From Pantoea agglomerans (GTDB taxonomy: Bacteria; Pseudomonadota; Gammaproteobacteria; Enterobacterales; Enterobacteriaceae): DNA of 64,000 bases. Position numbers and translations under genes: made by a program. Below, in pieces: positions 9,997 through 18,407 of this stretch. The first letter of the stretch is position 1, and the number at the start of each line of letters is the position of its first letter. Below the pieces are notes generated by a model, which was not told the origin of the DNA, did no database searches, and saw only the letters and a list, made by a program, of their open reading frames with translations. The DNA lies in assembly GCF_020149765.1 (NCBI RefSeq), contig NZ_CP083809.1, positions 2,170,001 to 2,234,000 of the forward strand, in the 5' to 3' direction.

Positions 9997-10518
9997 TCAG
10001 ATCACGCCGCAGGCGTAGCGCCCGCCGCCGCCGCCAAGCGGCTGTGGATGGTCGCTGTGGTTGTCGCCGCCGACATGCACCATTAACGCCTTGCCCTTGA
10101 TCTCATCCAGAGATTTCAGCCGCGGCGCCAGCACTGGCCAGGCGGCGCTGCCTTTCTCATCGACGTAGATCGCCGGCAGATCGCCGAGATGGCCCTCGCC
10201 GTAGGGACCGAGATGCTTGCCGGTTTTTTGCGGATCGAGATGGCCGCCCGCCGCGCCCGCCGCGACCTTTTTGCCTTCAGATTCGCCCGGCTCGCAGCTA
10301 CCGTTGGCGTGTACGTGAAAGCCGTGCACGCCGGGTGCCAGGCCGCTCAGCTTCGGCGTAAACAGCAGGCCATATTTCGTCTGCTCAATATCGACCGTGC
10401 CGATCGCCTCGCCGATGCCCTCGGCGCTCACTTTATGCAGGGTGACCTCTTGCGCCAGCGCACTGCCGGCCAGGCCGCCGCTTATCGCTAACAGCCACGC
10501 TAAGACCGATTTTTTCAT
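9997..10518 (-). CDS. sodC: Periplasmic Cu/Zn superoxide dismutase
   Basis: This enzyme converts superoxide to hydrogen peroxide and oxygen in the periplasm. The ATG at 10518 gives 173 residues, the E. coli length, with a cleavable signal peptide ending GSALAQ. The Cu ligands are in GVHGFHVHANGSC, the Zn loop is in GGHLDPQKTGKHLGPYGEGHLGDLP, and the last Cu His and active-site Arg are in HVGGDNHSDHPQPLGGGGGRYACGVI. The open frame upstream to 10650 overlaps the start of ydhF and is not used. sodC and ydhF are in the same order as in E. coli. Confidence 0.96.
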   Translation of the reverse strand: MKKSVLAWLLAISGGLAGSALAQEVTLHKVSAEGIGEAIGTVDIEQTKYGLLFTPKLSGLAPGVHGFHVHANGSCEPGESEGKKVAAGAAGGHLDPQKTGKHLGPYGEGHLGDLPAIYVDEKGSAAWPVLAPRLKSLDEIKGKALMVHVGGDNHSDHPQPLGGGGGRYACGVI

Positions 10519-10604
10519 TATCGCTTGCCTCTTATCTCCCACAGGGTGTGATAAGCCTGGCCGCAATTCTCCATTCCCGCTTCTGTTTGACACAGCTTTA
10601 CGCT

Positions 10605-11501
10605 TCAGGGCACATCGTAACCCAGCGCCGCTTTGCGGATGCGGAACCACTGCTGGCGATCCAGCGTGACGCCGAGCGCCGCCACCGCTTCGCTGACGCG
10701 TTCAGGGTTGCCGGAGCCGATAATCGGCAGCGGCTGGCTCGGCAGCGCCAGCACCCAGGCGTAAACCACCTGCGCCAGGCTGGCGGCACCGGTTTCGCGG
10801 CGCACCTGTTCCAGTTCGTCGCGCAGCGGCTGATAGTGCGGATCCTGAAACAGCTCGCCACCGCCCAGACAGGACCACGCCATCGGCCGCAGGCGCAGCT
10901 GCTGACACTGATCGAGCGTACCGTCCAGCAGAACGTTTTGCTGAATCGGCGAAATCTCCACCTGATTGGTGACCAGCGTAAAGGGCAGCCGCGACTGCAG
11001 CAGCGCGAACTGCGATGGCGTAAAGTTTGAGACGCCAAAGTGCAGCACCTTGCCGCTCTGGTGCAGCGCCAGAAACGCCTCGGCCACCGCGTCGGCGTTC
11101 ATCAGCGGATCGGGGCGATGGATCAGCAGCAGATCGAGCCGGTCGGTGGCGAAATGGCGCAGCGAGTTCTCCGTGCTCTGCACGATATGGGCTTTGTCGG
11201 TGATGTAGTGTCCGATCTGATGCTCTGGCTTCGCGCGCGTGGCGATGCCGCATTTAGTGACGATCTGCAGGCGATCGCGCAAGCCGGGCGATAGCCGCAG
11301 CGCCTCGCCAAAGGCGGCTTCGCAGCGGTAATCGCCATAGATATCGGCGTGATCCACCGTGGTAATGCCTAGCGAGAGGTGATGTTCGATAAAGCTGACG
11401 CGCTGCTGCGGGCTCATTCCCCACTCCATCAGGCGCCAGTAGCCCATTATCAGCGGAGAGAAAGCGGGCCCCTGCGGCGAAATCTGTTGCGCTTGTAGCA
11501 T
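10605..11501 (-). CDS. ydhF: Aldo/keto reductase YdhF
   Basis: This 298-residue NADPH-dependent oxidoreductase of the AKR superfamily equals E. coli YdhF in length. It has the (beta/alpha)8 signature residues: GYWRLMEWG at the start, TTVDHADIYGDY with the catalytic Asp and Tyr, KCGI with the catalytic Lys, LLIHRPDPL with the active-site His, VSNFTPSQF, and LPIIGSGNPERV for cofactor binding. The physiological substrate is unknown. It lies immediately upstream of sodC on the same strand, 86 bp apart. Confidence 0.93.
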   Translation of the reverse strand: MLQAQQISPQGPAFSPLIMGYWRLMEWGMSPQQRVSFIEHHLSLGITTVDHADIYGDYRCEAAFGEALRLSPGLRDRLQIVTKCGIATRAKPEHQIGHYITDKAHIVQSTENSLRHFATDRLDLLLIHRPDPLMNADAVAEAFLALHQSGKVLHFGVSNFTPSQFALLQSRLPFTLVTNQVEISPIQQNVLLDGTLDQCQQLRLRPMAWSCLGGGELFQDPHYQPLRDELEQVRRETGAASLAQVVYAWVLALPSQPLPIIGSGNPERVSEAVAALGVTLDRQQWFRIRKAALGYDVP

Positions 11502-11557
11502 AGTGAATCCCTGTGTTTACCCTTTCAGTCAGTGTCAGGGAGTATAACGAAAAGCGG

Positions 11558-11797
11558 TCAGAACAGGGATGGCTGCTGCGGTTCGGCATCATCCTCCGGC
11601 TTCTGCTGGCGCAGCAGACGCAGGCGACGCTGATAGCAGAGGCGCAGCACGTCGCGCTTCTGGGCGTCGCTAAATTTCATCCAGTTAAAACGTTCATCGC
11701 GGCTGCGCAGGCAGCCGATGCAGTAGCCGCGCGCATCCACCTGGCAGATGCCGCGACAGGGACTGGGTACCGGGAAAAACTCAAGTTGCTCCGCCAC
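11558..11797 (-). CDS. ydhL: DUF1289 protein YdhL
   Basis: This 79-residue protein has four Cys arranged SPCRGICQVD...GYCIGCLRS, the DUF1289 pattern, probably a small metal or Fe-S binding site. MAEQLEFFPV at the start and QQPSLF at the end match E. coli YdhL. The start codon is GTG at 11797, with GGAG five bases upstream. No biochemical function is established. It is the outermost gene of the ydhL-ydhF-sodC minus-strand group and is divergent from eptA. Confidence 0.92.
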   Translation of the reverse strand: MAEQLEFFPVPSPCRGICQVDARGYCIGCLRSRDERFNWMKFSDAQKRDVLRLCYQRRLRLLRQQKPEDDAEPQQPSLF

Positions 11798-11927
11798 AGG
11801 ATCTCCGCATCGCTCAATCTCTCTGTTAAAGATAGCTCAAGACGCCGGCGTTTCTCACTGTCGTCAGCGCCGCAGGTCACTAAATGTAACTAATTAGTTT
11901 GGTTAATATTGAAATACCGCGCATAGT

Positions 11928-11944
11928 GTTGAGCCTTTGTTAAG
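11928..11944. promoter_or_regulatory. Possible PmrA (BasR) box upstream of eptA
   Basis: GTTGAG-CCTTT-GTTAAG is a hexamer repeat with a 5-nt spacer, the architecture of a PmrA box, and matches the consensus (read on the minus strand) at 9 of 12 positions. It lies about 70 bp before the eptA start. The match is imperfect, so this is a candidate only. Confidence 0.3.
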
Positions 11945-12011
11945 GTTTCCCCAGGTTATTACCTTTAACCTGTGTTAGCGATCATTTGTTTTTTACTGGA
12001 AGCTCATACGG

Positions 12012-13640
12012 TTGAAAAAGTTACGCTGTCACGAAAGCACCTTTAATCTGGCTATTTCCCTTTTCTTTGCACTGGTCCTGAACGGCTTATTTCTGTTCCG
12101 CGCCTGGGAACGTATTCCTTATACATCTCTTCACGATTACTTTTTTGCCGCCAGCCTGCCTGTGGTGCTGACGGCAGCGTTCGGCCTGATCTTTAACCTG
12201 ATCGCCTGGCCCTATATGCGCAAGCCGCTGCTCGCCCTGCTGATCCTGACGAGCGCGGCGGCTAACTATTTTATGTTTAGCTTCGGCACCGTTATCGATA
12301 CCAATATGGTACAGAACGTTTTCGAAACCGATCTGCAGGAGTCCACCGCGCTGCTCAGCCGCAACGCCGTTATCTGGGTGCTGCTGATGGGCGTCGTGCC
12401 GACCATCATCATGCTTATGACGCGTTTCAAGCGCCGCGACTGCTGGTGGATGAATCTCGCCTGGCGCGCGCTGTTTATGGCGATGTCGCTCGGGATCATC
12501 TTGCTGATGGCGCTGCTTTTTTATAAAGATTACGCCTCGCTGATCCGCAACAACAAAGGGCTGATCAAAATGGTGACGCCAGCCAATATCGTCAGCGGCA
12601 CCGGTCACTACGTTAATAATCGCTGGATGAAAGGGAGTCAGGCCTGGGTGCATATCGGGCAGGACGCGCATAAAGGGCCGACCATCTCGGCCGGGCAGAA
12701 AAAAACGCTGGTGGTGCTGGTGGTGGGCGAAACCGCCCGCGCCGAGAACTTTTCGCTCGGCGGCTACGCGCGCGAAACCAACCCGCAGCTGAAAAAGCAG
12801 AAGGTCATTTACTATCCGCAGGCGACCTCCTGCGGCACGGAAACGGCTATCTCCGTGCCCTGCATGTTCTCTAATATGCCGCGCGCCCACTACGACGCGA
12901 ATCTGGCGCACCACCAGGATGGCGTGCTGGATATCCTGGGTCACGCGGGCGTCAGCGTGCTGTGGCGCGAAAATGACGGCGGCTGCAAAGGCGCCTGCGA
13001 TCGCGTGCCGCACAGCGATATGACGCTGTGGAAGCTGAACGCCTGGTGTCAGGACAACGCCTGCCTGGACGAGGTGCTGCTGCACCGGCTGGATAACTAC
13101 GCCCACGGCCTGAATAACGACGGTATCATCGTGCTGCATCAGATGGGCAGCCACGGCCCCGCCTACTATCGTCGCTATCCGCCGCAGTTCCGCCAGTTTA
13201 CCCCGACCTGCGACAGCAAACAGATTCAGGACTGCGACCCTCAGGCGCTGATAAATACCTACGATAACTCCCTGCTCTACAGCGACGATATGCTCAGCCG
13301 CACCATCGATATGCTGAAGGGGCTGAGCGACCGCTTTAACGTGGCGCTGGTCTATCTCTCCGATCACGGCGAATCGCTCGGCGAGCACGGCATGTATCTG
13401 CACGGTGCGCCCTATCTGTTTGCGCCCTCTCAGCAGACGCATATTCCTCTGCTGCTGTGGATGTCGGACGATTACGCCAAAACCTACCGCATTAATCAGG
13501 CCTGTTTGCGCCAGCAGGCGCCGACGGCGGCGGTGTCGCAGGACAACCTGTTTCATACGCTGCTGGGGATGTTCGACGTGCAGACCCGCGAATATCAGCC
13601 GCAGCTCGACATGATCAGAACGTGCCGAAACGCGGCTTAA
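12012..13640 (+). CDS. eptA: Lipid A phosphoethanolamine transferase EptA
   Basis: This inner-membrane enzyme moves phosphoethanolamine from phosphatidylethanolamine to lipid A, lowering negative charge and polymyxin binding. It has 542 residues: about five N-terminal membrane helices (to about residue 175), then a periplasmic alkaline-phosphatase-fold domain. The Zn and nucleophile motifs are present: VVGETARAENFSLGGY, SCGTETAISVPCMFS with the nucleophile Thr near residue 278, HQMGSHGPAYYRRYPPQF, and YLSDHGESLGEHG, plus disulfide cysteines. The start is TTG at 12012 with GGAAG nine bases before; no ATG fits. It is inserted between ydhL and nemR, where E. coli has nothing. The MCR resistance proteins are of the same family, but this looks like the chromosomal EptA type. 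Confidence 0.92.
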   Translation: MKKLRCHESTFNLAISLFFALVLNGLFLFRAWERIPYTSLHDYFFAASLPVVLTAAFGLIFNLIAWPYMRKPLLALLILTSAAANYFMFSFGTVIDTNMVQNVFETDLQESTALLSRNAVIWVLLMGVVPTIIMLMTRFKRRDCWWMNLAWRALFMAMSLGIILLMALLFYKDYASLIRNNKGLIKMVTPANIVSGTGHYVNNRWMKGSQAWVHIGQDAHKGPTISAGQKKTLVVLVVGETARAENFSLGGYARETNPQLKKQKVIYYPQATSCGTETAISVPCMFSNMPRAHYDANLAHHQDGVLDILGHAGVSVLWRENDGGCKGACDRVPHSDMTLWKLNAWCQDNACLDEVLLHRLDNYAHGLNNDGIIVLHQMGSHGPAYYRRYPPQFRQFTPTCDSKQIQDCDPQALINTYDNSLLYSDDMLSRTIDMLKGLSDRFNVALVYLSDHGESLGEHGMYLHGAPYLFAPSQQTHIPLLLWMSDDYAKTYRINQACLRQQAPTAAVSQDNLFHTLLGMFDVQTREYQPQLDMIRTCRNAA

Positions 13641-13651
13641 GCGTTGCATCT

Positions 13652-13663
13652 GACCGACTGGTC
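13652..13663. promoter_or_regulatory. NemR operator upstream of nemR
   Basis: GACC-GACT-GGTC forms a dyad 17 bp before the nemR start and shares the GACC/GGTC half-sites with the operator before nemA. It resembles the NemR box of E. coli, implying autoregulation. It also lies just after the eptA stop. Confidence 0.6.
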
Positions 13664-13679
13664 TACTACCTTAAGCGCC

Positions 13680-14276
13680 ATGAACAAGACGCTGCAACGC
13701 AATGAAACCCGTGAACATCTGCTCGCTACCGGCGAGCAGCTCTGTCTGCAGCGCGGTTTCACCGGAATGGGACTCAGCGAGCTGCTGACGCTGGCGGAGG
13801 TGCCGAAAGGCTCTTTCTACTACTATTTCCGCTCGAAAGAGGCGTTTGGCGTGGCGCTGCTGGAGCGCTACTTTATCCAGCTGCATCAGCAGGTGGAGGC
13901 GCAGCTGCAGCACGGCGAAGGTACGCCGCGCGAGCGGCTGCTGGCACATTTCCGTCAAGCTGAGCAGCTCTTCAGCCAACAGGGGCATATCGTCGGCTGC
14001 CTGGCGGTAAAGCTCTCTGCTGAAGTCTGCGATCTCTCTGAGCCGATGCGCAACGCCCTGCAGCACGGCGCCAGCCGCATTATTGCGGCTTATGCGCAAA
14101 CGCTGGAAGCAGCGCTGCAGCAGGAGACAATGAAGCTGCCCCACAAGCCGCAAGAGATGGCGGAAGTGATCTATATTCTCTGGCTGGGCGCCAGCCTGCA
14201 AAGCAAGCTTTCACGCGAGCCGCAGCCGCTACGCCTGGCGTTAAGCACCCTTGAACAGTGGCTGCAAACCCACTGA
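13680..14276 (+). CDS. nemR: TetR-family repressor NemR
   Basis: NemR represses nemA-gloA and is released by electrophiles, quinones and hypochlorous acid through reactive cysteines. The 198 residues begin with a textbook TetR helix-turn-helix: TREHLLATGEQLCLQRGFTG, then LAEVPKGSFYYYFRSKEAFG, nearly identical to E. coli NemR. Cys in GCLAVKLSAEVCDLSE match the redox-sensing region. The ATG at 13680 is chosen over an upstream one at 13644 because it gives the family N-terminus MNK. It is transcribed with nemA, 48 bp downstream. Confidence 0.93.
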   Translation: MNKTLQRNETREHLLATGEQLCLQRGFTGMGLSELLTLAEVPKGSFYYYFRSKEAFGVALLERYFIQLHQQVEAQLQHGEGTPRERLLAHFRQAEQLFSQQGHIVGCLAVKLSAEVCDLSEPMRNALQHGASRIIAAYAQTLEAALQQETMKLPHKPQEMAEVIYILWLGASLQSKLSREPQPLRLALSTLEQWLQTH

Positions 14277-14295
14277 TTTTAAAAACGCCGTTTTA

Positions 14296-14313
14296 TAGCA
14301 GACCGGTCTACTA
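14296..14313. promoter_or_regulatory. NemR operator between nemR and nemA
   Basis: A perfect 10-bp palindrome, AGACCGGTCT (14300-14309), extends with one mismatch to an 18-bp dyad (TAG...CTA). It sits just before the nemA ribosome site and shares half-sites with the operator before nemR, suggesting separate control of nemA. Confidence 0.65.
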
Positions 14314-14324
14314 CAGGAGTTGTT

Positions 14325-15422
14325 ATGGCAAGTACCCAGCTGTTTAGCCCGCTTAAAGTGGGTGCGATTACCGTACCGAACCGCGTATTTATGGCCCCGT
14401 TGACGCGCCTGCGCAGTATTGAACCCGGCGATATTCCTACGCCGCTGATGGGCGAATATTATCGTCAGCGCGCCAGCGCCGGCCTGATCATCACCGAGGC
14501 GACGCAGGTCTCTTTCCAGGCGAAAGGCTACGCCGGCGCGCCGGGGCTGCACACCCAGCCGCAGATTGCCGCCTGGAAAGCGATTAACGCAGGCATTCAC
14601 CAGGCGGGCGGCCACAGCGCCGTTCAGCTGTGGCACACCGGCCGTATTTCTCACAACAGCGTGCAGCCTGATGGCAAAGCGCCTGTGGCGCCCTCCGCTA
14701 TCGCCGCCGGCACGCGCACCTCGCTGCGCGCAGAAGATGGCAGCGTCTATCGCGAAGAGACCTCGACGCCGCGCGAGCTCACCGTTGCCGAAATCAGGCA
14801 GATTGTGGCGGATTTCGGCCAGGCGGCCGCCAACGCGCGCGAGGCGGATTTCGATCTGCTGGAGCTGCACTCGGCGCACGGCTACCTGATGCATCAGTTC
14901 CTTGCGCCCGACTCCAACCGTCGCACCGACGAATATGGCGGCAGCATTGAAAAACGCGGCCGCTTCGCGCTGGAAGTGGTCGACGCCGCCATCGCTAACT
15001 GGTCCGCCGACCGCATCGGCATTCGCATTTCGCCGATCGGCAGCTTCCAGAATCTGGACAATGGCCCTGAAGAAGAGAAAGCGGCGCTGTGGTATATCGG
15101 CGAGCTGGCGAAGCGCAATATCGCCTACCTGCACCTTTCCGAGCCGGACTGGGCAGGCGGCAAACCCTACAGCGACGCCTTCCGCGAAAAAGTGCGCGCG
15201 CGCTTCCCCGGCGTCATCATCGGCGCGGGCGCCTATACCGTGGAGAAAGCGGACGATCTGATCGCCCGCGGCCTGATCGATGCCGTGGCCTTTGGCCGCG
15301 ACTTTATCGCTAACCCCGATCTGGTGGCACGTCTGCAGCAGGACGCTCCGCTCAACCCGCAGCGCCCGGAGAGCTTCTACGGCGGCGGCGCGGAAGGCTA
15401 TACCGACTACCCGACGCTATAA
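14325..15422 (+). CDS. nemA: N-ethylmaleimide reductase NemA
   Basis: This FMN-containing old-yellow-enzyme reductase acts on alpha,beta-unsaturated and nitro compounds and helps detoxify electrophiles. It has 365 residues, as in E. coli. Motifs: [13 protein letters not shown] (FMN and substrate), [18 protein letters not shown], the substrate-binding pair in [30 protein letters not shown], and the phosphate-binding [11 protein letters not shown]. The ATG at 14325 follows AGGAG. It is the middle gene of the nemR-nemA-gloA group; a terminator separates it from gloA. Confidence 0.96.
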   Translation: MASTQLFSPLKVGAITVPNRVFMAPLTRLRSIEPGDIPTPLMGEYYRQRASAGLIITEATQVSFQAKGYAGAPGLHTQPQIAAWKAINAGIHQAGGHSAVQLWHTGRISHNSVQPDGKAPVAPSAIAAGTRTSLRAEDGSVYREETSTPRELTVAEIRQIVADFGQAAANAREADFDLLELHSAHGYLMHQFLAPDSNRRTDEYGGSIEKRGRFALEVVDAAIANWSADRIGIRISPIGSFQNLDNGPEEEKAALWYIGELAKRNIAYLHLSEPDWAGGKPYSDAFREKVRARFPGVIIGAGAYTVEKADDLIARGLIDAVAFGRDFIANPDLVARLQQDAPLNPQRPESFYGGGAEGYTDYPTL

Positions 15423-15426
15423 GCGC

Positions 15427-15466
15427 GCCGCTGGCGTGACGGCGGTTATGCCAGCGGCCGTTTTTT
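15427..15466 (+). terminator. Terminator after nemA
   Basis: A 9-bp stem (gccgctggc/gccagcggc) followed by T6 begins 5 nt after the nemA stop. In E. coli nemA transcripts read into gloA, so read-through here may be partial. Confidence 0.85.
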
Positions 15467-15533
15467 GCTATTTTCACCGCTATACTTAGCGTTTGAGTCA
15501 TCAGAAGATGACGATTTAATAAAAGAGGATGTT

Positions 15534-15941
15534 ATGCGTTTACTTCACACCATGCTGCGCGTTGGCGATCTGCAACGTTCTATCGACTTCTACACCCGCG
15601 TTCTCGGCATGCGCGTGCTGCGTCAGAGTGAGAACACGGAATATAAATATACGCTGGCATTCGTTGGCTATACCGAAGAGAGCGAAGGCGCGGTTATCGA
15701 ACTGACCTACAACTGGGGCGTAGAGAGCTACGATCTCGGCAACGCCTACGGCCATATCGCGCTGGGCGTGGATGATGTGGCAGCGACCTGCGACCGCATC
15801 CGCAACGCGGGCGGCAAGGTGACGCGCGAAGCGGGCCCGGTAAAAGGCGGCTCCACCATTATCGCTTTCGTCGAAGATCCAGACGGCTACAAAATTGAGC
15901 TGATCGAAAATAAACACGCCGGTAACGGCCTGGGCAACTAA
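15534..15941 (+). CDS. gloA: Glyoxalase I (lactoylglutathione lyase)
   Basis: This enzyme isomerises the methylglyoxal-glutathione hemithioacetal to S-lactoylglutathione. The ATG at 15534 follows AGAGGA and gives 135 residues, the E. coli length. Metal ligands of the Ni-type enzyme are visible: His in [10 protein letters not shown], Glu in [12 protein letters not shown], His in YGHIALGV and Glu in GYKIELIEN. It works next to nemA in electrophile defence. The open frame upstream to 15465 includes the nemA terminator and is not used. Confidence 0.96.
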   Translation: MRLLHTMLRVGDLQRSIDFYTRVLGMRVLRQSENTEYKYTLAFVGYTEESEGAVIELTYNWGVESYDLGNAYGHIALGVDDVAATCDRIRNAGGKVTREAGPVKGGSTIIAFVEDPDGYKIELIENKHAGNGLGN

Positions 15942-16052
15942 GTTTGCCGCTTCAGCCTGCGCAGTGCGGCGGGCTGAAGCTTTCCCTTCTGCTGCACCCT
16001 CCTCTTTTTTTTGCCATAATGCGCGCTGCCTATTTTCTGCTATGAGATGCTG

Positions 16053-16727
16053 ATGTCTGAAACGAACTCCCTGAACGCGCTAAATCAACGTTTCCGAGGT
16101 TTCTATCCTGTGGTGATCGATGTCGAAACCGCAGGCTTTAACGCGCAGACCGATGCGCTGCTGGAGATCGCCGCCACCACGCTGAAAATGGACGAAGATG
16201 GCTGGCTGCACCGCGACCAGACGCTGCATTTCCACGTCGAGCCTTTTGAAGGTGCGCTGCTGCATCCAGAGGCGCTGGCCTTTACCGGCATCGACCCCAG
16301 CAACCCGCTGCGCGGCGCAATTAGCGAATATGAGGCGCTGCACGCCATCTTCAAGATGGTGCGCAAAGGCATCAAGGATCACCACTGCAATCGCGCCATT
16401 ATGGTGGCGCACAACGCAACCTTCGATCTCAATTTTATGATGGCCGCCGCGGGACGCGCCGGGCTGAAGCGCAACCCGTTCCATCCGTTCGCCACCTTCG
16501 ACACCGCCGCGCTGAGCGGGCTGGTGCTGGGGCAGACGGTGCTGGCGAAAGCCTGTAAAGCGGCGGGCATGGATTTTGACAGCACGCAGGCGCACTCCGC
16601 CCTCTACGATACCGAACAGACGGCCACGCTGTTTTGCGAGCTGGTAAACCGCTGGAAACGGCTGGGGGGCTGGCCGCTGCCGATGGCGGCGAGCGACGAC
16701 GCTGACGCAACGCCGGAACAGGCGTAA
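16053..16727 (+). CDS. rnt: Ribonuclease T
   Basis: This DEDD-family 3'-5' exonuclease trims tRNA and other stable RNA 3' ends. Catalytic motifs are [11 protein letters not shown] (Asp, Glu), [12 protein letters not shown] (Asp) and [16 protein letters not shown] (His, Asp), with [12 protein letters not shown] in between. The start at 16053 aligns with the E. coli N-terminus and gives 224 residues against 215; an alternative ATG lies two codons upstream. The C-terminus carries a short extra acidic tail. In E. coli lhr follows directly; here the next gene is the convergent grxD. Confidence 0.95.
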   Translation: MSETNSLNALNQRFRGFYPVVIDVETAGFNAQTDALLEIAATTLKMDEDGWLHRDQTLHFHVEPFEGALLHPEALAFTGIDPSNPLRGAISEYEALHAIFKMVRKGIKDHHCNRAIMVAHNATFDLNFMMAAAGRAGLKRNPFHPFATFDTAALSGLVLGQTVLAKACKAAGMDFDSTQAHSALYDTEQTATLFCELVNRWKRLGGWPLPMAASDDADATPEQA

Positions 16728-16730
16728 AAA

Positions 16731-16756
16731 AAAGGCCGACTTGCGTCGGCCTTTTC
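16731..16756. terminator. Bidirectional terminator between rnt and grxD
   Basis: The stem aaaggccgac/gtcggccttt with loop ttgc is flanked by A and T runs. It ends transcription of both convergent genes. Confidence 0.9.
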
Positions 16757-16769
16757 TATTCTGCTGCTG

Positions 16770-17102
16770 TTATTCCGCTTCTTTGTGCTTCTCTGCCGTC
16801 TCTTTGATCAGGGACTGCAGTTCGCCGCGCTGGAACATCTCCACGATAATATCGCAGCCGCCGACCAGCTCGCCGTCAACCCACAGCTGCGGGAAGGTCG
16901 GCCAGTTGGCGTATTTCGGCAGCTCGGCGCGAATATCTGGGTTCTGCAGAATATCCACGTAAGCAAAGCGCTCACCGCAGGCAGAAAGCGCCTGCACCGC
17001 CTGCGCAGAGAAACCGCAGCTTGGCAGTTTCGGCGAGCCTTTCATATACAGCAGGACCGGGTTTTCTGCGATCTGGCGCTGAATTTTTTCTACAGTACTC
17101 AT
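16770..17102 (-). CDS. grxD: Monothiol glutaredoxin GrxD
   Basis: This 110-residue CGFS-type glutaredoxin carries or delivers [2Fe-2S] clusters with glutathione. The motif KLPSCGFSAQAVQ places the single active Cys at residue 29; WPTFPQLWVDGELVGGCDI is the glutathione-binding and TVP-like region. The ATG at 17102 matches the E. coli N-terminus MSTVEKIQRQI; the frame is open to 17174 but unsupported. It is functionally related to the suf operon further along the window. Confidence 0.95.
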   Translation of the reverse strand: MSTVEKIQRQIAENPVLLYMKGSPKLPSCGFSAQAVQALSACGERFAYVDILQNPDIRAELPKYANWPTFPQLWVDGELVGGCDIIVEMFQRGELQSLIKETAEKHKEAE

Positions 17103-17467
17103 AATTGCCTTCCTTAATTCCTTACTTCGTGTTTGTTTATTGTAGCGACTTCGCCCCATCCCTGAAAACGACATTTTCTCGCTTGCCGGACGAAACCGCC
17201 ATGTTTGTTAAGTTCTTGCGTAAAGTTCTGACTTTTTCTGACGATAATCAAAACTTAAGCCATTCATAACTGGTAATAACTTTGCTGCTATAACCTGCTG
17301 AAATCGCTCATTTATGAGTCAGATGCAACCCTGTAACAGTTTAATAGAAAAATGGCTTAACTTTTGAAAAAAACCTGGCTTAGAATGGCCCCGGCGCTGA
17401 TCTCCGATCAGATTTTTCTAACCTCGTTACGGCCTGTTGTCGTAACCGCTAACCCTGTAACCGGACT
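17103..17467. other. Intergenic region between grxD and mepH
   Basis: This 365-bp divergent gap is AT-rich in its middle part and should hold the promoters of both genes. I could not assign a -35/-10 pair or a regulator site with confidence, and I see no gene in it. Confidence 0.5.
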
Positions 17468-18271
17468 ATGCGATTACTGATTACGCTCTTGATATTAGCT
17501 TTCGCGCAGCTTTTCATGAACATCGCTTCGGCCTCGCCGCAAGCGCCGGTTAAAGCCAGCCTGCATAAGGCAGAGAAAAAAAGCGCGCGCGAAGATGAGC
17601 GACGCAAACGGCGACCGGTTAAAACCAGCGCGAAAAAAACGCGCCCTTCTACTGCGCAAAAACTCAAACTGAAAAAGCAGAAGAAAATCGAAACGGCCGC
17701 CCTTTCTCATTCCGCCGGCGAAACGAAAAAATCCCTGAAGTCTTCCCGTAAGCAGCGCTATGGCCACCAGCGCACGCTGAGCAGCGCCAAAGTTGCAACT
17801 TCTTCGCTGCTGGACGCCGATGACGGCGGCACCATCAAAATGAGCAAGTCCCACCGCCTGCGCTACCAGAAAGCGCGCGAAACGGCGATGACCAAGCTGA
17901 TGGGTCAGCTGGGCAAGCCTTATCAATGGGGCGGCACGTCGCCGCACACCGGTTTCGACTGCAGCGGCCTTGTCTGGTACGCCTATAAAGATCTGGTGAA
18001 GTTCAGAATTCCGCGCACTGCCAACGAAATGTATCACCTGCGTGACGCCGCGCCGGTGAAGCGCGAGTCGCTGGAGAAAGGCGATCTGGTCTTTTTCCGT
18101 ATCAACGGTCGCGGCACCGCCGATCACGTGGGGGTCTACCTCGGCAACGGTAAATTTATTCAGTCGCCGCGCACCGGAAAAGATATCCAGATCAGCGGGC
18201 TTTCAGACGATTACTGGCAGCGTCACTATATCGGCGCGCGCCGCATGATGACGCCGAAAACCATTCGCTAA
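17468..18271 (+). CDS. mepH: Murein DD-endopeptidase MepH (NlpC/P60)
   Basis: This periplasmic endopeptidase cleaves D-Ala-mDAP crosslinks to allow murein growth. The 267 residues comprise an N-terminal signal peptide (ending NIASAS), a very basic Lys/Arg-rich linker (about 30-115), and the catalytic domain: GKPYQWGGTSPHTGFDCSGL (nucleophile Cys), IPRTANEMYHLRD, and GTADHVGVYLGNGKF with the catalytic His. The catalytic part is close to E. coli MepH while the linker is diverged. It lies upstream of ynhF and purR, as in E. coli. Confidence 0.94.
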   Translation: MRLLITLLILAFAQLFMNIASASPQAPVKASLHKAEKKSAREDERRKRRPVKTSAKKTRPSTAQKLKLKKQKKIETAALSHSAGETKKSLKSSRKQRYGHQRTLSSAKVATSSLLDADDGGTIKMSKSHRLRYQKARETAMTKLMGQLGKPYQWGGTSPHTGFDCSGLVWYAYKDLVKFRIPRTANEMYHLRDAAPVKRESLEKGDLVFFRINGRGTADHVGVYLGNGKFIQSPRTGKDIQISGLSDDYWQRHYIGARRMMTPKTIR

Positions 18272-18278
18272 ACGCCAT

Positions 18279-18307
18279 AAAAAAACCGGGATTTTCCCGG
18301 TTTTTTT
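18279..18307. terminator. Terminator between mepH and ynhF
   Basis: The stem ccggga/tcccgg with a 3-nt loop is flanked by A and T runs. It lies 8 nt after the mepH stop and can serve both mepH and the convergent ynhF. Confidence 0.9.
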
Positions 18308-18317
18308 ATCGCTGTCG

Positions 18318-18407
18318 TTAGTGCATGACGGCGGTAAAGCTAAAGGCCACAATCATCAGCAGCGCCGCGCCCGTGGTCACCAATGCCAGTTTCAAATCAG
18401 TGCTCAT
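18318..18407 (-). CDS. ynhF: Small membrane protein YnhF
   Basis: This 29-codon gene encodes a single hydrophobic segment starting MSTDLKLALVTTGAALL and ending AVMH. It matches the E. coli small membrane protein YnhF in length, in N-terminus and in position between mepH and purR. A strong GGAGAGG lies before the ATG at 18407. In E. coli the protein is found in the inner membrane and keeps its formyl-Met; the function is unknown. Confidence 0.88.
   Translation of the reverse strand: MSTDLKLALVTTGAALLMIVAFSFTAVMH

Noticed and set aside
12012..13640. Mobile mcr-type colistin resistance gene
   Set aside because: The protein is closer to chromosomal EptA in remembered sequence, sits among core genes and has no transposon remnants nearby.
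12087..13649. 520-codon open frame antisense to eptA
   Set aside because: It mirrors the codon phase of eptA, lacks a ribosome site and its translation is low-complexity His/Gln/Arg-rich, as expected from GC-rich antisense frames.
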